The translations under genes were made by a program, and so were the position numbers. Below the pieces are notes generated by a model. That model was not told where the DNA came from. It did no database searches and saw nothing but the letters and a program-made list of their open reading frames with translations. From Prevotella sp. (GTDB lineage: Bacteria; Bacteroidota; Bacteroidia; Bacteroidales; Bacteroidaceae): a DNA stretch of 64,000 nucleotides. Below, in pieces: positions 46,365 to 54,861 of this stretch (position 1 is the stretch's first letter; each line of letters starts with the position of its first letter). The DNA lies in NCBI GenBank assembly GCA_017617615.1, contig JAFZVV010000011.1:502731-566730 (forward strand), in the 5' to 3' direction.

Positions 46365-47381
46365 TTACTTCACCGCCACACATTCCATTTCGACGAGCCA
46401 CTCGGGGCGGCACACCTTGCCCTGGAGCAACACGTGGGGAATGTCGGGATAGGCTTTCTGCAAGAAGGCTTCCACCACGTCGCGGTCGGAGGGGTCGCGC
46501 AGGTAGACGTAGAAATACTGCACGTCGCGCATCGTGGCACCGCCGTCGTGCAGCAGTGCGCTGATGTTCTCCAACAAGCGTCCTGTCTGCCGTTCGATGT
46601 CGCCCACATAGAGGGCCTTGCCGTGTTTGTCGATACTGGCGGTACCGGAGATGAAGAAGGTCTGTCCATGGCTGGTTTGCAGACAGGTGCCGCGCTCGAA
46701 CGACACGCCATATTCATGGGTGGGGTTCAGGTTGTCGAGGGCTTGGAGGTATTTCTTGTCACTCTCATCGATATCGGGGAAAGTGAGGAAGTCGATGGCC
46801 ACCGACTCGCTGCGGGTCTGCGAGAACCCGCCGATGCCGGTACTGGCGATGAAATGGGTGTCAGGGGTGAGTCCCTGGCTGCGGAAAATATCATTGCGCG
46901 CGCGAACCATGCCCTCGTAGTTCACGTCGATGTCGGCCACGTAGATCCATGTCCTTACACAGTGCTCTTTAAGCGTGAGTCCCAGTGCCCGCATCTGTTC
47001 CAGGTATTTGTTGAAGATGAGCATCGTCTGGATGTATGAGTTGGCACCGCGGGTCTCTTCCTCGGTCAATCGTATGCTGTGGAAAAGGAAGGGAATCTCT
47101 TCTTTCGATGTCATCACCATAACGGAGATTTTCGACCCGTCGAGAGGTGGCTGCTCGATGACGGAGGTGGGCACATGTGCGAGGATATCGGTGAAGAGGG
47201 CCGACTGTGTCAGGTCTTTGTATTGGTTCTGTGCGTCGCTGAGGAAAATCCGGGCAAAGCGCAACAGCCTACCCTCGGCCTTCTCTTCGTCAAGATATTG
47301 GCCGATGGTGAGGCGCAGTTCGCCAAGGCGCTCTATGAAATGACCTCTGCCTTTCGGGGCAAAGATAACGTGTTTGTGCAT
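46365..47381 (-). CDS. Double Rid-fold protein (YjgF/chorismatase-like)
   Basis: A 338-residue protein with two halves that each resemble the Rid (YjgF/L-PSP) fold. The second half carries FFISGTASIDKHGKALYVGD and LHDGGATMRDVQYFYVYLRD, which is the usual Rid pattern; the first half has NYEGMVRARNDIFRSQGL. This overall size recalls the FkbO/Hyg5 chorismatase group, whose members also use the Rid fold, but I cannot confirm the active-site residues. Small Rid enzymes hydrolyse enamines from amino-acid metabolism. A -7 box lies just upstream. There is no linked biosynthetic cluster that would hint at a secondary-metabolite role. Confidence 0.72.
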   Translation of the reverse strand: MHKHVIFAPKGRGHFIERLGELRLTIGQYLDEEKAEGRLLRFARIFLSDAQNQYKDLTQSALFTDILAHVPTSVIEQPPLDGSKISVMVMTSKEEIPFLFHSIRLTEEETRGANSYIQTMLIFNKYLEQMRALGLTLKEHCVRTWIYVADIDVNYEGMVRARNDIFRSQGLTPDTHFIASTGIGGFSQTRSESVAIDFLTFPDIDESDKKYLQALDNLNPTHEYGVSFERGTCLQTSHGQTFFISGTASIDKHGKALYVGDIERQTGRLLENISALLHDGGATMRDVQYFYVYLRDPSDRDVVEAFLQKAYPDIPHVLLQGKVCRPEWLVEMECVAVK

Positions 47382-47680
47382 GTTGGGTAAACGATCGTTT
47401 TGGTTGGTCTTTGAAAACCGTGTGCAAAGTTATTAAAAAAAGAATGAAGAAAGAAATGATTCTTCCATTTTCTATAATTTCGTTTTTAATGTAGACAAAT
47501 AAGTGTATCCTTTCCATAGAAATCTTATGCTTATTTGCCCATGAAAGGCACAACTTGTCGTTTAGTGGGCAAATTGATGGGAATAAAGTGGCTTTAGTAT
47601 GTGATGATGCAGAAAACCCCGTGAAAACGCTGATTTTTGAGAGATAATGTGTACCTTTATCCACGATTCGAGACGAAGAC
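47382..47680. other. Divergent intergenic region
   Basis: A 299-bp AT-rich region between the Rid-type gene and an unknown secreted protein gene. It holds a minus-strand -7 box at 47425-47432 and, for the plus strand, only TACCTTTA (47652-47659), which misses the last G. I see no small gene or structured RNA. Confidence 0.45.
47425..47432 (-). promoter_or_regulatory. Bacteroidetes -7 box (TAACTTTG) for the Rid-type gene
   Basis: CAAAGTTA on the plus strand is an exact TAnnTTTG match on the minus strand, 43 bp before the ATG. Confidence 0.5.
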
Positions 47681-48298
47681 ATGAAAAAAACAACCATATT
47701 GCTATTCTGCCTAATGTCCTTCAGTATGATGACAGCACAAGACATTCAGGGGTTTGTCTCCAGACAGTTGGAGACTTATCCCCAATCCCGTCTTCTCGAC
47801 ATTTATAAGTCGTGCTTTCAGGACTTCATGGGGGCAGAACATTTGGTTGCTGACCGACAACGGGTGAAGGCGTATTTGGATGAGGAACTAAATACGGTCA
47901 CCCTTGATGAACTGATGCCATGGTATGTGGAGCCGTGTGGCTTGGAGGGCAGATACGTTCGTGTGAGTATCCGGACCATCAAGGAGGACATCATCACGGA
48001 AGACATGCTACTCGATGCGTTCGTCCGTAGCGCTAATGTTGGTCGACCGTCGGTGGAGTCTTGGCGTGAGAGATGGCAAGAGATTGTCGGCACGATAGAC
48101 CAGATGCAACTTGACCTCCCATCCTATCAGCAAGACCGGGCCTTCATTGACAGCGTGCTATCCGTCGGTAAATATGCCATCAGTCATTCTCCCGAATACC
48201 GTGAGGCATACCGGCCACACTACAGGATTGTGGAGCGTAGTATTTTTGAGCGAGAAATCAGACCTCGTATTGAAGTCTCATGGAGAAAAGATGAATGA
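47681..48298 (+). CDS. Unknown secreted protein
   Basis: A 205-residue protein I do not recognise. It has a signal peptide (MKKTTILLFCLMSFSMMTA, cut before QDI). The mature part is hydrophilic and mostly helical, with no cysteine cluster, metal motif or repeat. Visible features are DIYKSCFQDFMGAEHLVAD near residue 45-60, YVEPCGLEGRYVRVSIRTIK near 90-110, and HSPEYREAYRPHYRIVER near 170-190; these conserved-looking aromatic and charged runs suggest an enzyme or binding protein rather than a structural one. It stands alone, with a different base composition (more AT) from its neighbours, which could mean recent arrival. A hairpin follows the stop. Confidence 0.7.
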   Translation: MKKTTILLFCLMSFSMMTAQDIQGFVSRQLETYPQSRLLDIYKSCFQDFMGAEHLVADRQRVKAYLDEELNTVTLDELMPWYVEPCGLEGRYVRVSIRTIKEDIITEDMLLDAFVRSANVGRPSVESWRERWQEIVGTIDQMQLDLPSYQQDRAFIDSVLSVGKYAISHSPEYREAYRPHYRIVERSIFEREIRPRIEVSWRKDE

Positions 48299-48340
48299 TA
48301 GCTGATGTTGGAAACGAAGTCGTAACCATACCCAACATAA

Positions 48341-48383
48341 ACCACTACGGTAACCCTATTTATTTCAGGATTACCGCAGTGGT
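48341..48383. terminator. Hairpin between convergent genes, possible bidirectional terminator
   Basis: ACCACTACGGTAACCC pairs with GGATTACCGCAGTGGT (two mismatches) around an 11-nt loop. No long T-run follows on either side, so its role as a terminator is uncertain. Confidence 0.5.
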
Positions 48384-48400
48384 CTAAATGCTTTAAATAT

Positions 48401-50704
48401 CTATTCCAGCACAAACGTCTTGCTTTGCACCTCTTGGCTGTGGGGACCCACCATCACCGTGAACTCTCCCGGTTCAGCGACGTGGCGCAGTTCCACGTTG
48501 TAGAACTTCAGCAGTTCCTCATCGATGTCGAAGGTCACCGTCTTGCTCTCGCCGGCGGCGAGGTGGATGCGCTCAAAGCCTTTCAGTTCCATGACGGGAC
48601 GGGCTATCGACGCGGCGGTGTCGTGGATATACATCTGCACGACCTCGTCGCCCTCGCGCTGCCCGGTGTTGGTGACGGTGACACGGGCCTGAATCTTTCC
48701 CCCACGGGCGAGACGGTCGCTGCTCAGCGACAGCGCGCCATAGGCGAAGGTGGTGTAGGTCATGCCATAGCCGAAGGGGAATACGGCACTGCCATCGATG
48801 TCGGTGTAGTTGGTGGCGTACTTGCTGAACCATTTGTTGGTAGGACGGCCTGTCACCATGTGGTTGTAGTAGAACGGCTCCTGGCCCGTGGCCTGTGGGA
48901 ACGATGTGGTGAGTTTTCCGCTCGGTGACGCATCACCGAAGAGCACGTCGCAGATGGCGTCGCCACCCTCGCTGCCTCCGAACCACACGTTGAGGATGGC
49001 GGGGATATTCTCCTTCTCCCATTTCATCACTACCGGACGACCGGTGAAATAGACCACCACGACGGGCTTGCCCGTGGCTTTCATGGCCTGGAGCAACCGC
49101 ATCTGTGTCTCTGGAAGGCCGATGTCGGAACGGCTGGTGCTCTCACCGGTCATCTCCTGCGACTCGCCGATGGCTGCCACGATGACGTCGGCATCGGCAA
49201 CGGTCTCGAGCGCCTCACCAAGCAGCTCTGCCTCGGAGCGCGGGTCACGGATATCGGTACCGAAGACCTCCCAATTGGCCTCTATCTGTGCGTCGGCATG
49301 GATGTTGCTGCCCTTGGCATACTTGATTTCTGCCTGCTCTCCCACGGCACGTCGCAGACTTTCAAGAAGAGTGGAGAATGGATTGGGATTGCTGTTGGCT
49401 GTGGGAGCCCAACAGCCACGCATGTTGTTGGGTGCATGTGCCATCGGTCCTACGAGGGCTATTTTGCCTTTCTTCTTCAAGGGCAATAGGTTGTTGTCGT
49501 TTTTCAGCAATACAAAACTCTCGGCGGCAATCCTGCGGGCGAGGGCTCGTGACTCGTCGGTGTAGAGCAACGGTTTCTGCGTCTTCGAAGTGTACTGGCA
49601 GTAACGGTAGGGGTCGTCGAAGAGTCCCAGGTCCCATTTTGCCTCGAGCATGCGCCGGCAGGCAATGTCGATCTGGTTCTCGGTGATGCGGCCTTCGTCG
49701 AGCGACTTCTTCAGCGTGCCCACAAAGCCTCGTGAACACATGTCGAAGTCGGTACCGGCACTGAGGGCACGGGTGGAACACTCCTGCAGGTCGCCACAGC
49801 CCCAGGCTTGCATCTCGCCGATAGAACCGTAGTCGGTCACCACGAAACCCTTGAAGTTCCATTGCTCGCGCAGTAGGTCGGTGAGGAGCCAGCAACTGGA
49901 GGTGGCAGGCTCGTAGTCGATGGTGTTGAACGACGACATCACGCTGCCCACACCGGCTTCCACGGCGGCACGGTAGGGGGCGAGGTAGTCGTTGTACATC
50001 CGCACGCGACTCATGTCGGTGACGTTATAGTCGAGACCCGACTCCGCAGCACCGTAGAGGGCGAAGTGCTTCACGCACGCCATCACCTCATCGGTGGCGT
50101 AACGGCCGCCCTGGCGCTTGTCGCCCTGATAGCCCATGACCATGGCACGGGCGATGGCGCTGCCGAGGAACGGGTCCTCGCCAGCACTCTCGGCGATGCG
50201 GCCCCAGCGGGCGTCACGGCTGATGTCGACCATCGGACTGTACACCCAGGGGATGCCGTCGGCAGTGGCTTCGATGGCGGCTACGCGGGCTGTCCGTTCA
50301 ATCATTTCCATGTCCCAGGTGCACGACAGGGCGAGGGGGATGGGGAAGATGGTGTGGTAGCCGTGGATGACGTCGAGGCCGAAGAGCAGGGGGATGCCCA
50401 GGCGGGAGTGCTCCACGGCATACTGCTGCACCTCGCGGATGCGGTCGACGCCCATCAGACTGAGGAAACCGCCCACCTCGCCGTTGAGGATGGCCTGGTC
50501 TTCCACGCCTTTCTTGCCCACACCGGTGTTCAGCTGTCCGGCATCGAGCAGGTTGAGTTGTCCGATTTTCTCCTCGATGGTCATGCGCGACATCAGGCCG
50601 CTGATGAACGCGTCTTTACTCATTGTGATTTTCTTGGGCTTCTTGGCCCAACCGGCTATTGGCAGCACAAGCGCAATGGCCAATGCCAAAAGTGTTTTTC
50701 TCAT
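48401..50704 (-). CDS. bglX: Periplasmic beta-glucosidase, GH3 family
   Basis: Releases glucose (or a related sugar) from beta-linked oligosaccharides. The 767-residue protein has a signal peptide (MRKTLLALAIALVLPIAGWA), the GH3 barrel (about 30-370), the alpha/beta sandwich (about 390-620) and a C-terminal Fn3-like domain (about 680-755). The nucleophile is Asp291 in GFVVTDYGSIGEMQAWG. KHFALYGAAESGLDYN and SPMVDISRDARWGRIAES are substrate-site segments typical of BglX. It is 43 bp from the SanA-like gene, on the same strand but probably separately expressed. Confidence 0.93.
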   Translation of the reverse strand: MRKTLLALAIALVLPIAGWAKKPKKITMSKDAFISGLMSRMTIEEKIGQLNLLDAGQLNTGVGKKGVEDQAILNGEVGGFLSLMGVDRIREVQQYAVEHSRLGIPLLFGLDVIHGYHTIFPIPLALSCTWDMEMIERTARVAAIEATADGIPWVYSPMVDISRDARWGRIAESAGEDPFLGSAIARAMVMGYQGDKRQGGRYATDEVMACVKHFALYGAAESGLDYNVTDMSRVRMYNDYLAPYRAAVEAGVGSVMSSFNTIDYEPATSSCWLLTDLLREQWNFKGFVVTDYGSIGEMQAWGCGDLQECSTRALSAGTDFDMCSRGFVGTLKKSLDEGRITENQIDIACRRMLEAKWDLGLFDDPYRYCQYTSKTQKPLLYTDESRALARRIAAESFVLLKNDNNLLPLKKKGKIALVGPMAHAPNNMRGCWAPTANSNPNPFSTLLESLRRAVGEQAEIKYAKGSNIHADAQIEANWEVFGTDIRDPRSEAELLGEALETVADADVIVAAIGESQEMTGESTSRSDIGLPETQMRLLQAMKATGKPVVVVYFTGRPVVMKWEKENIPAILNVWFGGSEGGDAICDVLFGDASPSGKLTTSFPQATGQEPFYYNHMVTGRPTNKWFSKYATNYTDIDGSAVFPFGYGMTYTTFAYGALSLSSDRLARGGKIQARVTVTNTGQREGDEVVQMYIHDTAASIARPVMELKGFERIHLAAGESKTVTFDIDEELLKFYNVELRHVAEPGEFTVMVGPHSQEVQSKTFVLE

Positions 50705-50747
50705 ATTGGTTGTTGGGTTAGGTAATGGCTTGAGGTAAAGGTGAGGC

Positions 50748-51395
50748 TCAGTAGGTCTTCACTTCGATCACGGCTTTCACCCGGGCGAGGTATTCGCGCA
50801 GGTGGTTTTTCACCCGCCAGTAGCGGTAGGGGGAGTCGGCGGCATTGAAGCCGATGGCATCCACACCGAGATGCTGGGCCTGGAAGATGGCGCGCTTGTT
50901 GTGGAACGCTTGTGAGATGATGGTGCAGGAGTCGGCACCATAGGTTTTCTTGACACGCTCCACGGAATAGATGGTACGGTCGCCCTGCTCATCGAGCACC
51001 AGGATGCTGTCGGGGATGCCTCGCTCCACCAAGTCGGCACGCATGGCAAGGGGCTCGTTATACCCCTCCTCGTCGCTTGCACCACTGACAATCAGACGGT
51101 CGTACTTGCCAGCTTTAAAAAGTTTCACGGCAGCATCGATGCGCTGGGTGTAGAACGAGTTCGGACGACCGCTCTTCGCCTTGGGGTTGGTACCTAGAAG
51201 AAGAGCGGTGGAACGGTGGGGCAGGGCCGAGATGTCGGAGAACAACTTGCCCTCGGCTGCCTTGTTGACGATATGGTTGCTGTAGAACACGGCGGCCAGA
51301 CAGGCAAGGAAGGGTACTGAGAGCCATTTCACGGTCTTCTTCAGCATTCTCCCCAACCGGTTCTTCTTCTTGTGTTTTCTTCTGCTTCTACTCAT
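50748..51395 (-). CDS. SanA/YdcF-like DUF218 protein
   Basis: A 215-residue envelope protein with a basic N-terminus (SRSRRKHKKKNR) and one membrane helix (about 22-42). The DUF218 domain has ALLLGTNPKAKSGRPNSFYT, KYDRLIVSGASDEEGYNEP and TIISQAFHNKRAIFQAQHLG. Related E. coli SanA is tied to vancomycin exclusion and ElyC to envelope synthesis; the biochemical role is not settled. It begins 9 bp after the argF' stop, so it is likely transcribed with argF', with which it has no obvious link. Confidence 0.88.
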   Translation of the reverse strand: MSRSRRKHKKKNRLGRMLKKTVKWLSVPFLACLAAVFYSNHIVNKAAEGKLFSDISALPHRSTALLLGTNPKAKSGRPNSFYTQRIDAAVKLFKAGKYDRLIVSGASDEEGYNEPLAMRADLVERGIPDSILVLDEQGDRTIYSVERVKKTYGADSCTIISQAFHNKRAIFQAQHLGVDAIGFNAADSPYRYWRVKNHLREYLARVKAVIEVKTY

Positions 51396-51404
51396 AGTAT
51401 GTGT

Positions 51405-52379
51405 TTATAGGTCTTCAAGTACGCGCTTGAGCACCGTCTCGGCAGAGATTTCCCTGTTGGCGGCTTCGGGAATGACGAGGGAGTGGTCGCTCTCTATCAC
51501 GTCATCGCTGACGATGAGGCCACGGCGTACGGGCAGGCAGTGCATGAAATAGCCGTTGTCGGTCCACGACATATGCTCGCTGTCGATGGTCCAGCTCATG
51601 TCGCGGCTAATGATCTTGCCATAGTCCGACGGACGGGTGACGCCCGGACAACTCCAGTTCTTGGCATAGACGAAGTGGGCACCCTCGAGGGCCTTGCGCT
51701 GGTCGTACTCCACACGGGCATCGCCCACAAACTTCGGGTCAAGTTCATAGCCTTCGGGATGGGTCACCACGAGGTCGACGTCGGCGGCGTTCATCCACTG
51801 GGCGAAGGAGTTGGGCACGGCCTGGGGGAGGGCACGGCAGTGGGGTGCCCAAGTGAGCACCACCTTGGGACGTGCCACGGGCTTGTGCTCCTCGATGGTG
51901 ATGAGGTCGGCGAAGGCCTGGAGGGGATGCACGGTGGCGGTCTCCATAGCGACTACCGGACGGCCGCTGTAGCGCACGAACTGTCCGACGATGGTCTCGG
52001 CATAGTCGAACTCGCGGTCGGTAAGTCCGGCGAAGGAACGTACGGCGATGATGTCGCAGTAACTGCCCATCACGGGGATGGCTTCAAGCAGGTGCTCGCT
52101 CTTGTCGCCGTCCATGATGACGCCGCGCTCGGTCTCGAGTTTCCATGCTCCGGCGTTCACGTCGAGCACGATGACGTTCATGCCGAGGTTGGTGGCGGCC
52201 TTCTGGGTCGACAGACGGGTGCGTAGGCTGTTGTTGAAGAATATCATCAGCAGGGTCTTGTTCTTGCCCAGTTGCTGGAAGGCGTAACGGTCGCGCTTTA
52301 TCTCTTGCGCCTCGGCCAGTGCGGAGCGCAGGTCGCCGAGGTCTTCTACGTTGAAGAATGTGCGGAATGGTTTGCTCAT
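51405..52379 (-). CDS. argF': N-succinyl(or acetyl)-L-ornithine carbamoyltransferase
   Basis: Carbamoylates an N-acylated ornithine, replacing ordinary ornithine transcarbamylase in the Bacteroidetes arginine route. The carbamoyl-phosphate motif SLRTRLSTQK is typical of this branch (ordinary enzymes have STRT). The discriminating loop reads GDKSEHLLEA; its Ser94 aligns by eye with the position that is Glu92 in the acetylornithine enzyme of Xanthomonas and Pro90 in the succinylornithine enzyme of B. fragilis. Published mutants show that Ser at this site gives succinyl specificity, so N-succinylornithine is the likelier substrate. HCLPVRRGLIVSDDVIES is the C-terminal signature. It has its own promoter and a dyad upstream. 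Confidence 0.94.
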   Translation of the reverse strand: MSKPFRTFFNVEDLGDLRSALAEAQEIKRDRYAFQQLGKNKTLLMIFFNNSLRTRLSTQKAATNLGMNVIVLDVNAGAWKLETERGVIMDGDKSEHLLEAIPVMGSYCDIIAVRSFAGLTDREFDYAETIVGQFVRYSGRPVVAMETATVHPLQAFADLITIEEHKPVARPKVVLTWAPHCRALPQAVPNSFAQWMNAADVDLVVTHPEGYELDPKFVGDARVEYDQRKALEGAHFVYAKNWSCPGVTRPSDYGKIISRDMSWTIDSEHMSWTDNGYFMHCLPVRRGLIVSDDVIESDHSLVIPEAANREISAETVLKRVLEDL

Positions 52380-52411
52380 TGTCGTTTTTTTTGTTGAAAT
52401 GGGTGTGATTG

Positions 52412-52442
52412 CAAAGATAGTGAAAGCCGAGAGAAGCGCAAA
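52412..52442 (-). promoter_or_regulatory. Strong Bacteroidetes promoter for argF'
   Basis: On the minus strand, TTTG (52442-52439) and TATCTTTG (52419-52412) are 19 bp apart, an ideal match. The -7 box lies 32 bp before the ATG. Confidence 0.75.
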
Positions 52443-52461
52443 ATAAAACGAGTTTTATTTT
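52440..52461. promoter_or_regulatory. Perfect 10-bp dyad upstream of the argF' promoter
   Basis: AAAATAAAAC and GTTTTATTTT are exact complements with a 2-nt centre. The left arm overlaps the -33 element, so a bound protein could activate or block it. It does not resemble the TGCA-type dyads at argR. Confidence 0.5.
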
Positions 52462-52486
52462 CTCCAAGGGTGAGCAAACGGAGTAT

Positions 52487-52524
52487 TGTCCCTTTAACTT
52501 CCCTTTAACTCCCCTTTAACTTCT
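52487..52524. repeat. 11-bp tandem repeat (minus-strand AGTTAAAGGGG), copy 2
   Basis: Three tandem units of CCCTTTAACTY follow TGT. The array runs through the TAA stop of proA and its last two codons. It shares both unit and flank with the copy at 46311-46338, 6 kb away. Confidence 0.85.
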
Positions 52525-53769
52525 AATCTGCCCATGTCCCTCGATGAGCCACTTGTAGGTAGTGATTTCGCCGAGGGCCATCGGACCACGCGGACCCAGT
52601 TTCTGGGTGCTGATGCCTATCTCGGCGCCAAGACCGAACTGTGCACCGTCGGTGAAACTGGTGGGGGCGTTCACATACACGCAGGCGGCATCCACCTGTG
52701 CCTGGAACTTCGCGGCAGTCTGGGGGTTCTCGGTGATGATACACTCGCTGTGCCCGCTGCCGTAGGTGCTGATGTGCTTGATGGCTGCCTCGATGGAGGG
52801 AACGGTGCGGATGGCCATCACATAGTCCATGAACTCGGTGCCGAAACTCTCGGCAGTGGCATGGCGGAGCAGTTCCTCAGGATATTTGCCTTGCAGGGCA
52901 TCAAAGGCCTGGTCGTCGGCATAAATGACCACGTTGCTGATGATGAGTGGGGCGCAAAGTTCACTGAGGTCGCGCAGCCGTGATTCATGGATGATGAGAC
53001 AGTCGAGGGCGTTGCATACGCTCACGCGACGGGTCTTGGCGTTGTTCACGATAAGGCGCCCGATCTGCAGGTCGCCGTCGGCATCGAAATAGGTGTTCAC
53101 CACGCCAGCGCCGGTCTCGATGACGGGCACACGGGCATTGTCGCGCACGAACTCGATGAGGCGCTTGCCGCCACGGGGGATACAGAGGTCGATATATCCC
53201 ACGGCGTTGAGCATTTCGCCTGTAGCCTCATGAGTGGCGGGGAGGAGTTGCACCACGTCGGGATTGAAACCCTGCTGGCGCAGGATGTCGTGGATGAGCG
53301 CCACGATGGCCTTGTTGGAGTCGTCGGCATCGCGGCCGCCTTTCAGCACACAGGCATTGCCACTCTTGAAACAGAGCGAGAACACGTCGAAACTGACGTT
53401 GGGACGGGCTTCGTAGATAATGCCGATTACACCGAAGGGCACGCTGACACGACGCAGGTGAAGGCCATTGTCAAGGGTCTTCTCCAACAGTGTCTTCCCG
53501 AGGGGGGAGGGGAGGGCTGCCACATGGCGCATGTCATCGGCGATGCCGGCAAGGCGCTTCTCGTCGAGCAGCAGACGGTCGTAGAGGGGGTTGGCACGGT
53601 CCATGCGGGCCAGGTCAAGGGCATTGGCCTCAAGGATGGTGTCTTTGTGGGTAAGGATGGCATCTGCCAACAGGTTGAGTAGGTCGCTCTTGCACTTGTC
53701 GTCGGTAAGGGCCAATTCGCGTGAGGCGGCTTTGGCACGCTCGAACATATCTTGCAAAGTCTTTTCCAT
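52516..53769 (-). CDS. proA: Glutamate-5-semialdehyde dehydrogenase (gamma-glutamyl phosphate reductase)
   Basis: Second step of proline synthesis: reduces gamma-glutamyl phosphate to the semialdehyde with NADPH. The 417 residues are normal in length. [20 protein letters not shown] is the ProA signature and [14 protein letters not shown] holds the catalytic Cys; [20 protein letters not shown] and [20 protein letters not shown] are further marks. Two ATGs (53775 and 53769) are possible starts. It starts 6-12 bp after proB. Its last codons and stop lie within an 11-bp tandem repeat. Confidence 0.96.
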   Translation of the reverse strand: MEKTLQDMFERAKAASRELALTDDKCKSDLLNLLADAILTHKDTILEANALDLARMDRANPLYDRLLLDEKRLAGIADDMRHVAALPSPLGKTLLEKTLDNGLHLRRVSVPFGVIGIIYEARPNVSFDVFSLCFKSGNACVLKGGRDADDSNKAIVALIHDILRQQGFNPDVVQLLPATHEATGEMLNAVGYIDLCIPRGGKRLIEFVRDNARVPVIETGAGVVNTYFDADGDLQIGRLIVNNAKTRRVSVCNALDCLIIHESRLRDLSELCAPLIISNVVIYADDQAFDALQGKYPEELLRHATAESFGTEFMDYVMAIRTVPSIEAAIKHISTYGSGHSECIITENPQTAAKFQAQVDAACVYVNAPTSFTDGAQFGLGAEIGISTQKLGPRGPMALGEITTYKWLIEGHGQIRS

Positions 53770-53781
53770 AATCATTCTCTC

Positions 53782-54858
53782 TTATTCCATGTATAGATAA
53801 TCGTAATGTATGATGGGTTTCTGGTCGTGATGGCCGATAAGGTTGCGGGCGGTGGCACTGTCGTAGGCCGAACGGCCCACTGCAATCTTCTGCCCCTGGG
53901 GGTCGAGGATGCTCACCAGGTCGCCTTCCTCGAAGTCGCCCTCGACATCGGTGACGCCTACCAGGAGCAGGCTCACCGCGCGCTGGCCCTGCAAGGCCTC
54001 GCAGGCACGGGCATTCACGTGGAGCGCGCCCTTGGCGAAACTGTCGCTGTGGGCGATCCATTTCTTGATACCCGATACATTGTCGTTATTGGGTTCAAAC
54101 TCGGTATGCAACGTCTCTTCGGGATTTTCCACCAGATGGATGAGGATATCGTCGCGCTTGCCGTTGGCGATGATGACGCGGATGCCTTCGTCGGCCACCT
54201 TGCGCGCGATGTTGCACTTCGTTATCATGCCACCACGGCCGAAACCGCTGCGGCCGGCCTGGATATACTCGCTCAGGTCGGTGCCGGTCTTCACCCGGCG
54301 GATGACCTGCGACTGCGCTGAGGTAAGTGGCCCGTCGTAGATACCGTCGACATTGCTGAGGATGACGAGGGTCTCGGCATCCATCATCGATGCGATGAGG
54401 CCGGAGAGCTCGTCATTGTCGGTGAACATGAGTTCGGTGACGCTCACCGTGTCGTTCTCGTTGACGATGGGCACCACGCCGTTCTCGAGCATCACCGTCA
54501 TGCAGGCACGCTGGTTGAGGTATTCGCGGCGGGTGGAGAAACTCTCCTTCATCGTGAGTACCTGACCTACGGGGATGTGGTATTCGCGGAACAGGTCGTA
54601 GTAGAGGTTGATGAGCTTCGCCTGACCGAGGGCGGAGAACAGCTGGCGTTGCGACACGCTGTCGAGACGGCGCGACACCGTAATCTCGCCACGTCCGCTC
54701 GCCATGGCGCCACTCGACACGAGGATGACCTCGTAGTCGTGCTGGCGCAGCCATGCCGTCTGGTCGACCAGTGCCGAGATGCGGGTGATGTCGAGCTTGC
54801 CGTCATCGCGGGTCAGCACGTTGCTGCCGATCTTCACCACGATTCTTTTCTTGCTCAT
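53782..54858 (-). CDS. proB: Glutamate 5-kinase
   Basis: First step of proline synthesis: phosphorylates glutamate. The 358-residue protein has the amino-acid kinase fold from VVKIGSNVLTRDDGKLDITR, with GRGGMITKCNIARKVADEGI as the ATP/substrate site, and a C-terminal PUA domain (about 265-350). Family members are feedback-inhibited by proline. It lies 3 bp after the acyl-CoA synthetase gene and just before proA, so it is transcribed within the long arginine/proline run. Confidence 0.96.
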   Translation of the reverse strand: MSKKRIVVKIGSNVLTRDDGKLDITRISALVDQTAWLRQHDYEVILVSSGAMASGRGEITVSRRLDSVSQRQLFSALGQAKLINLYYDLFREYHIPVGQVLTMKESFSTRREYLNQRACMTVMLENGVVPIVNENDTVSVTELMFTDNDELSGLIASMMDAETLVILSNVDGIYDGPLTSAQSQVIRRVKTGTDLSEYIQAGRSGFGRGGMITKCNIARKVADEGIRVIIANGKRDDILIHLVENPEETLHTEFEPNNDNVSGIKKWIAHSDSFAKGALHVNARACEALQGQRAVSLLLVGVTDVEGDFEEGDLVSILDPQGQKIAVGRSAYDSATARNLIGHHDQKPIIHYDYLYME

Positions 54859-54861
54859 GGG

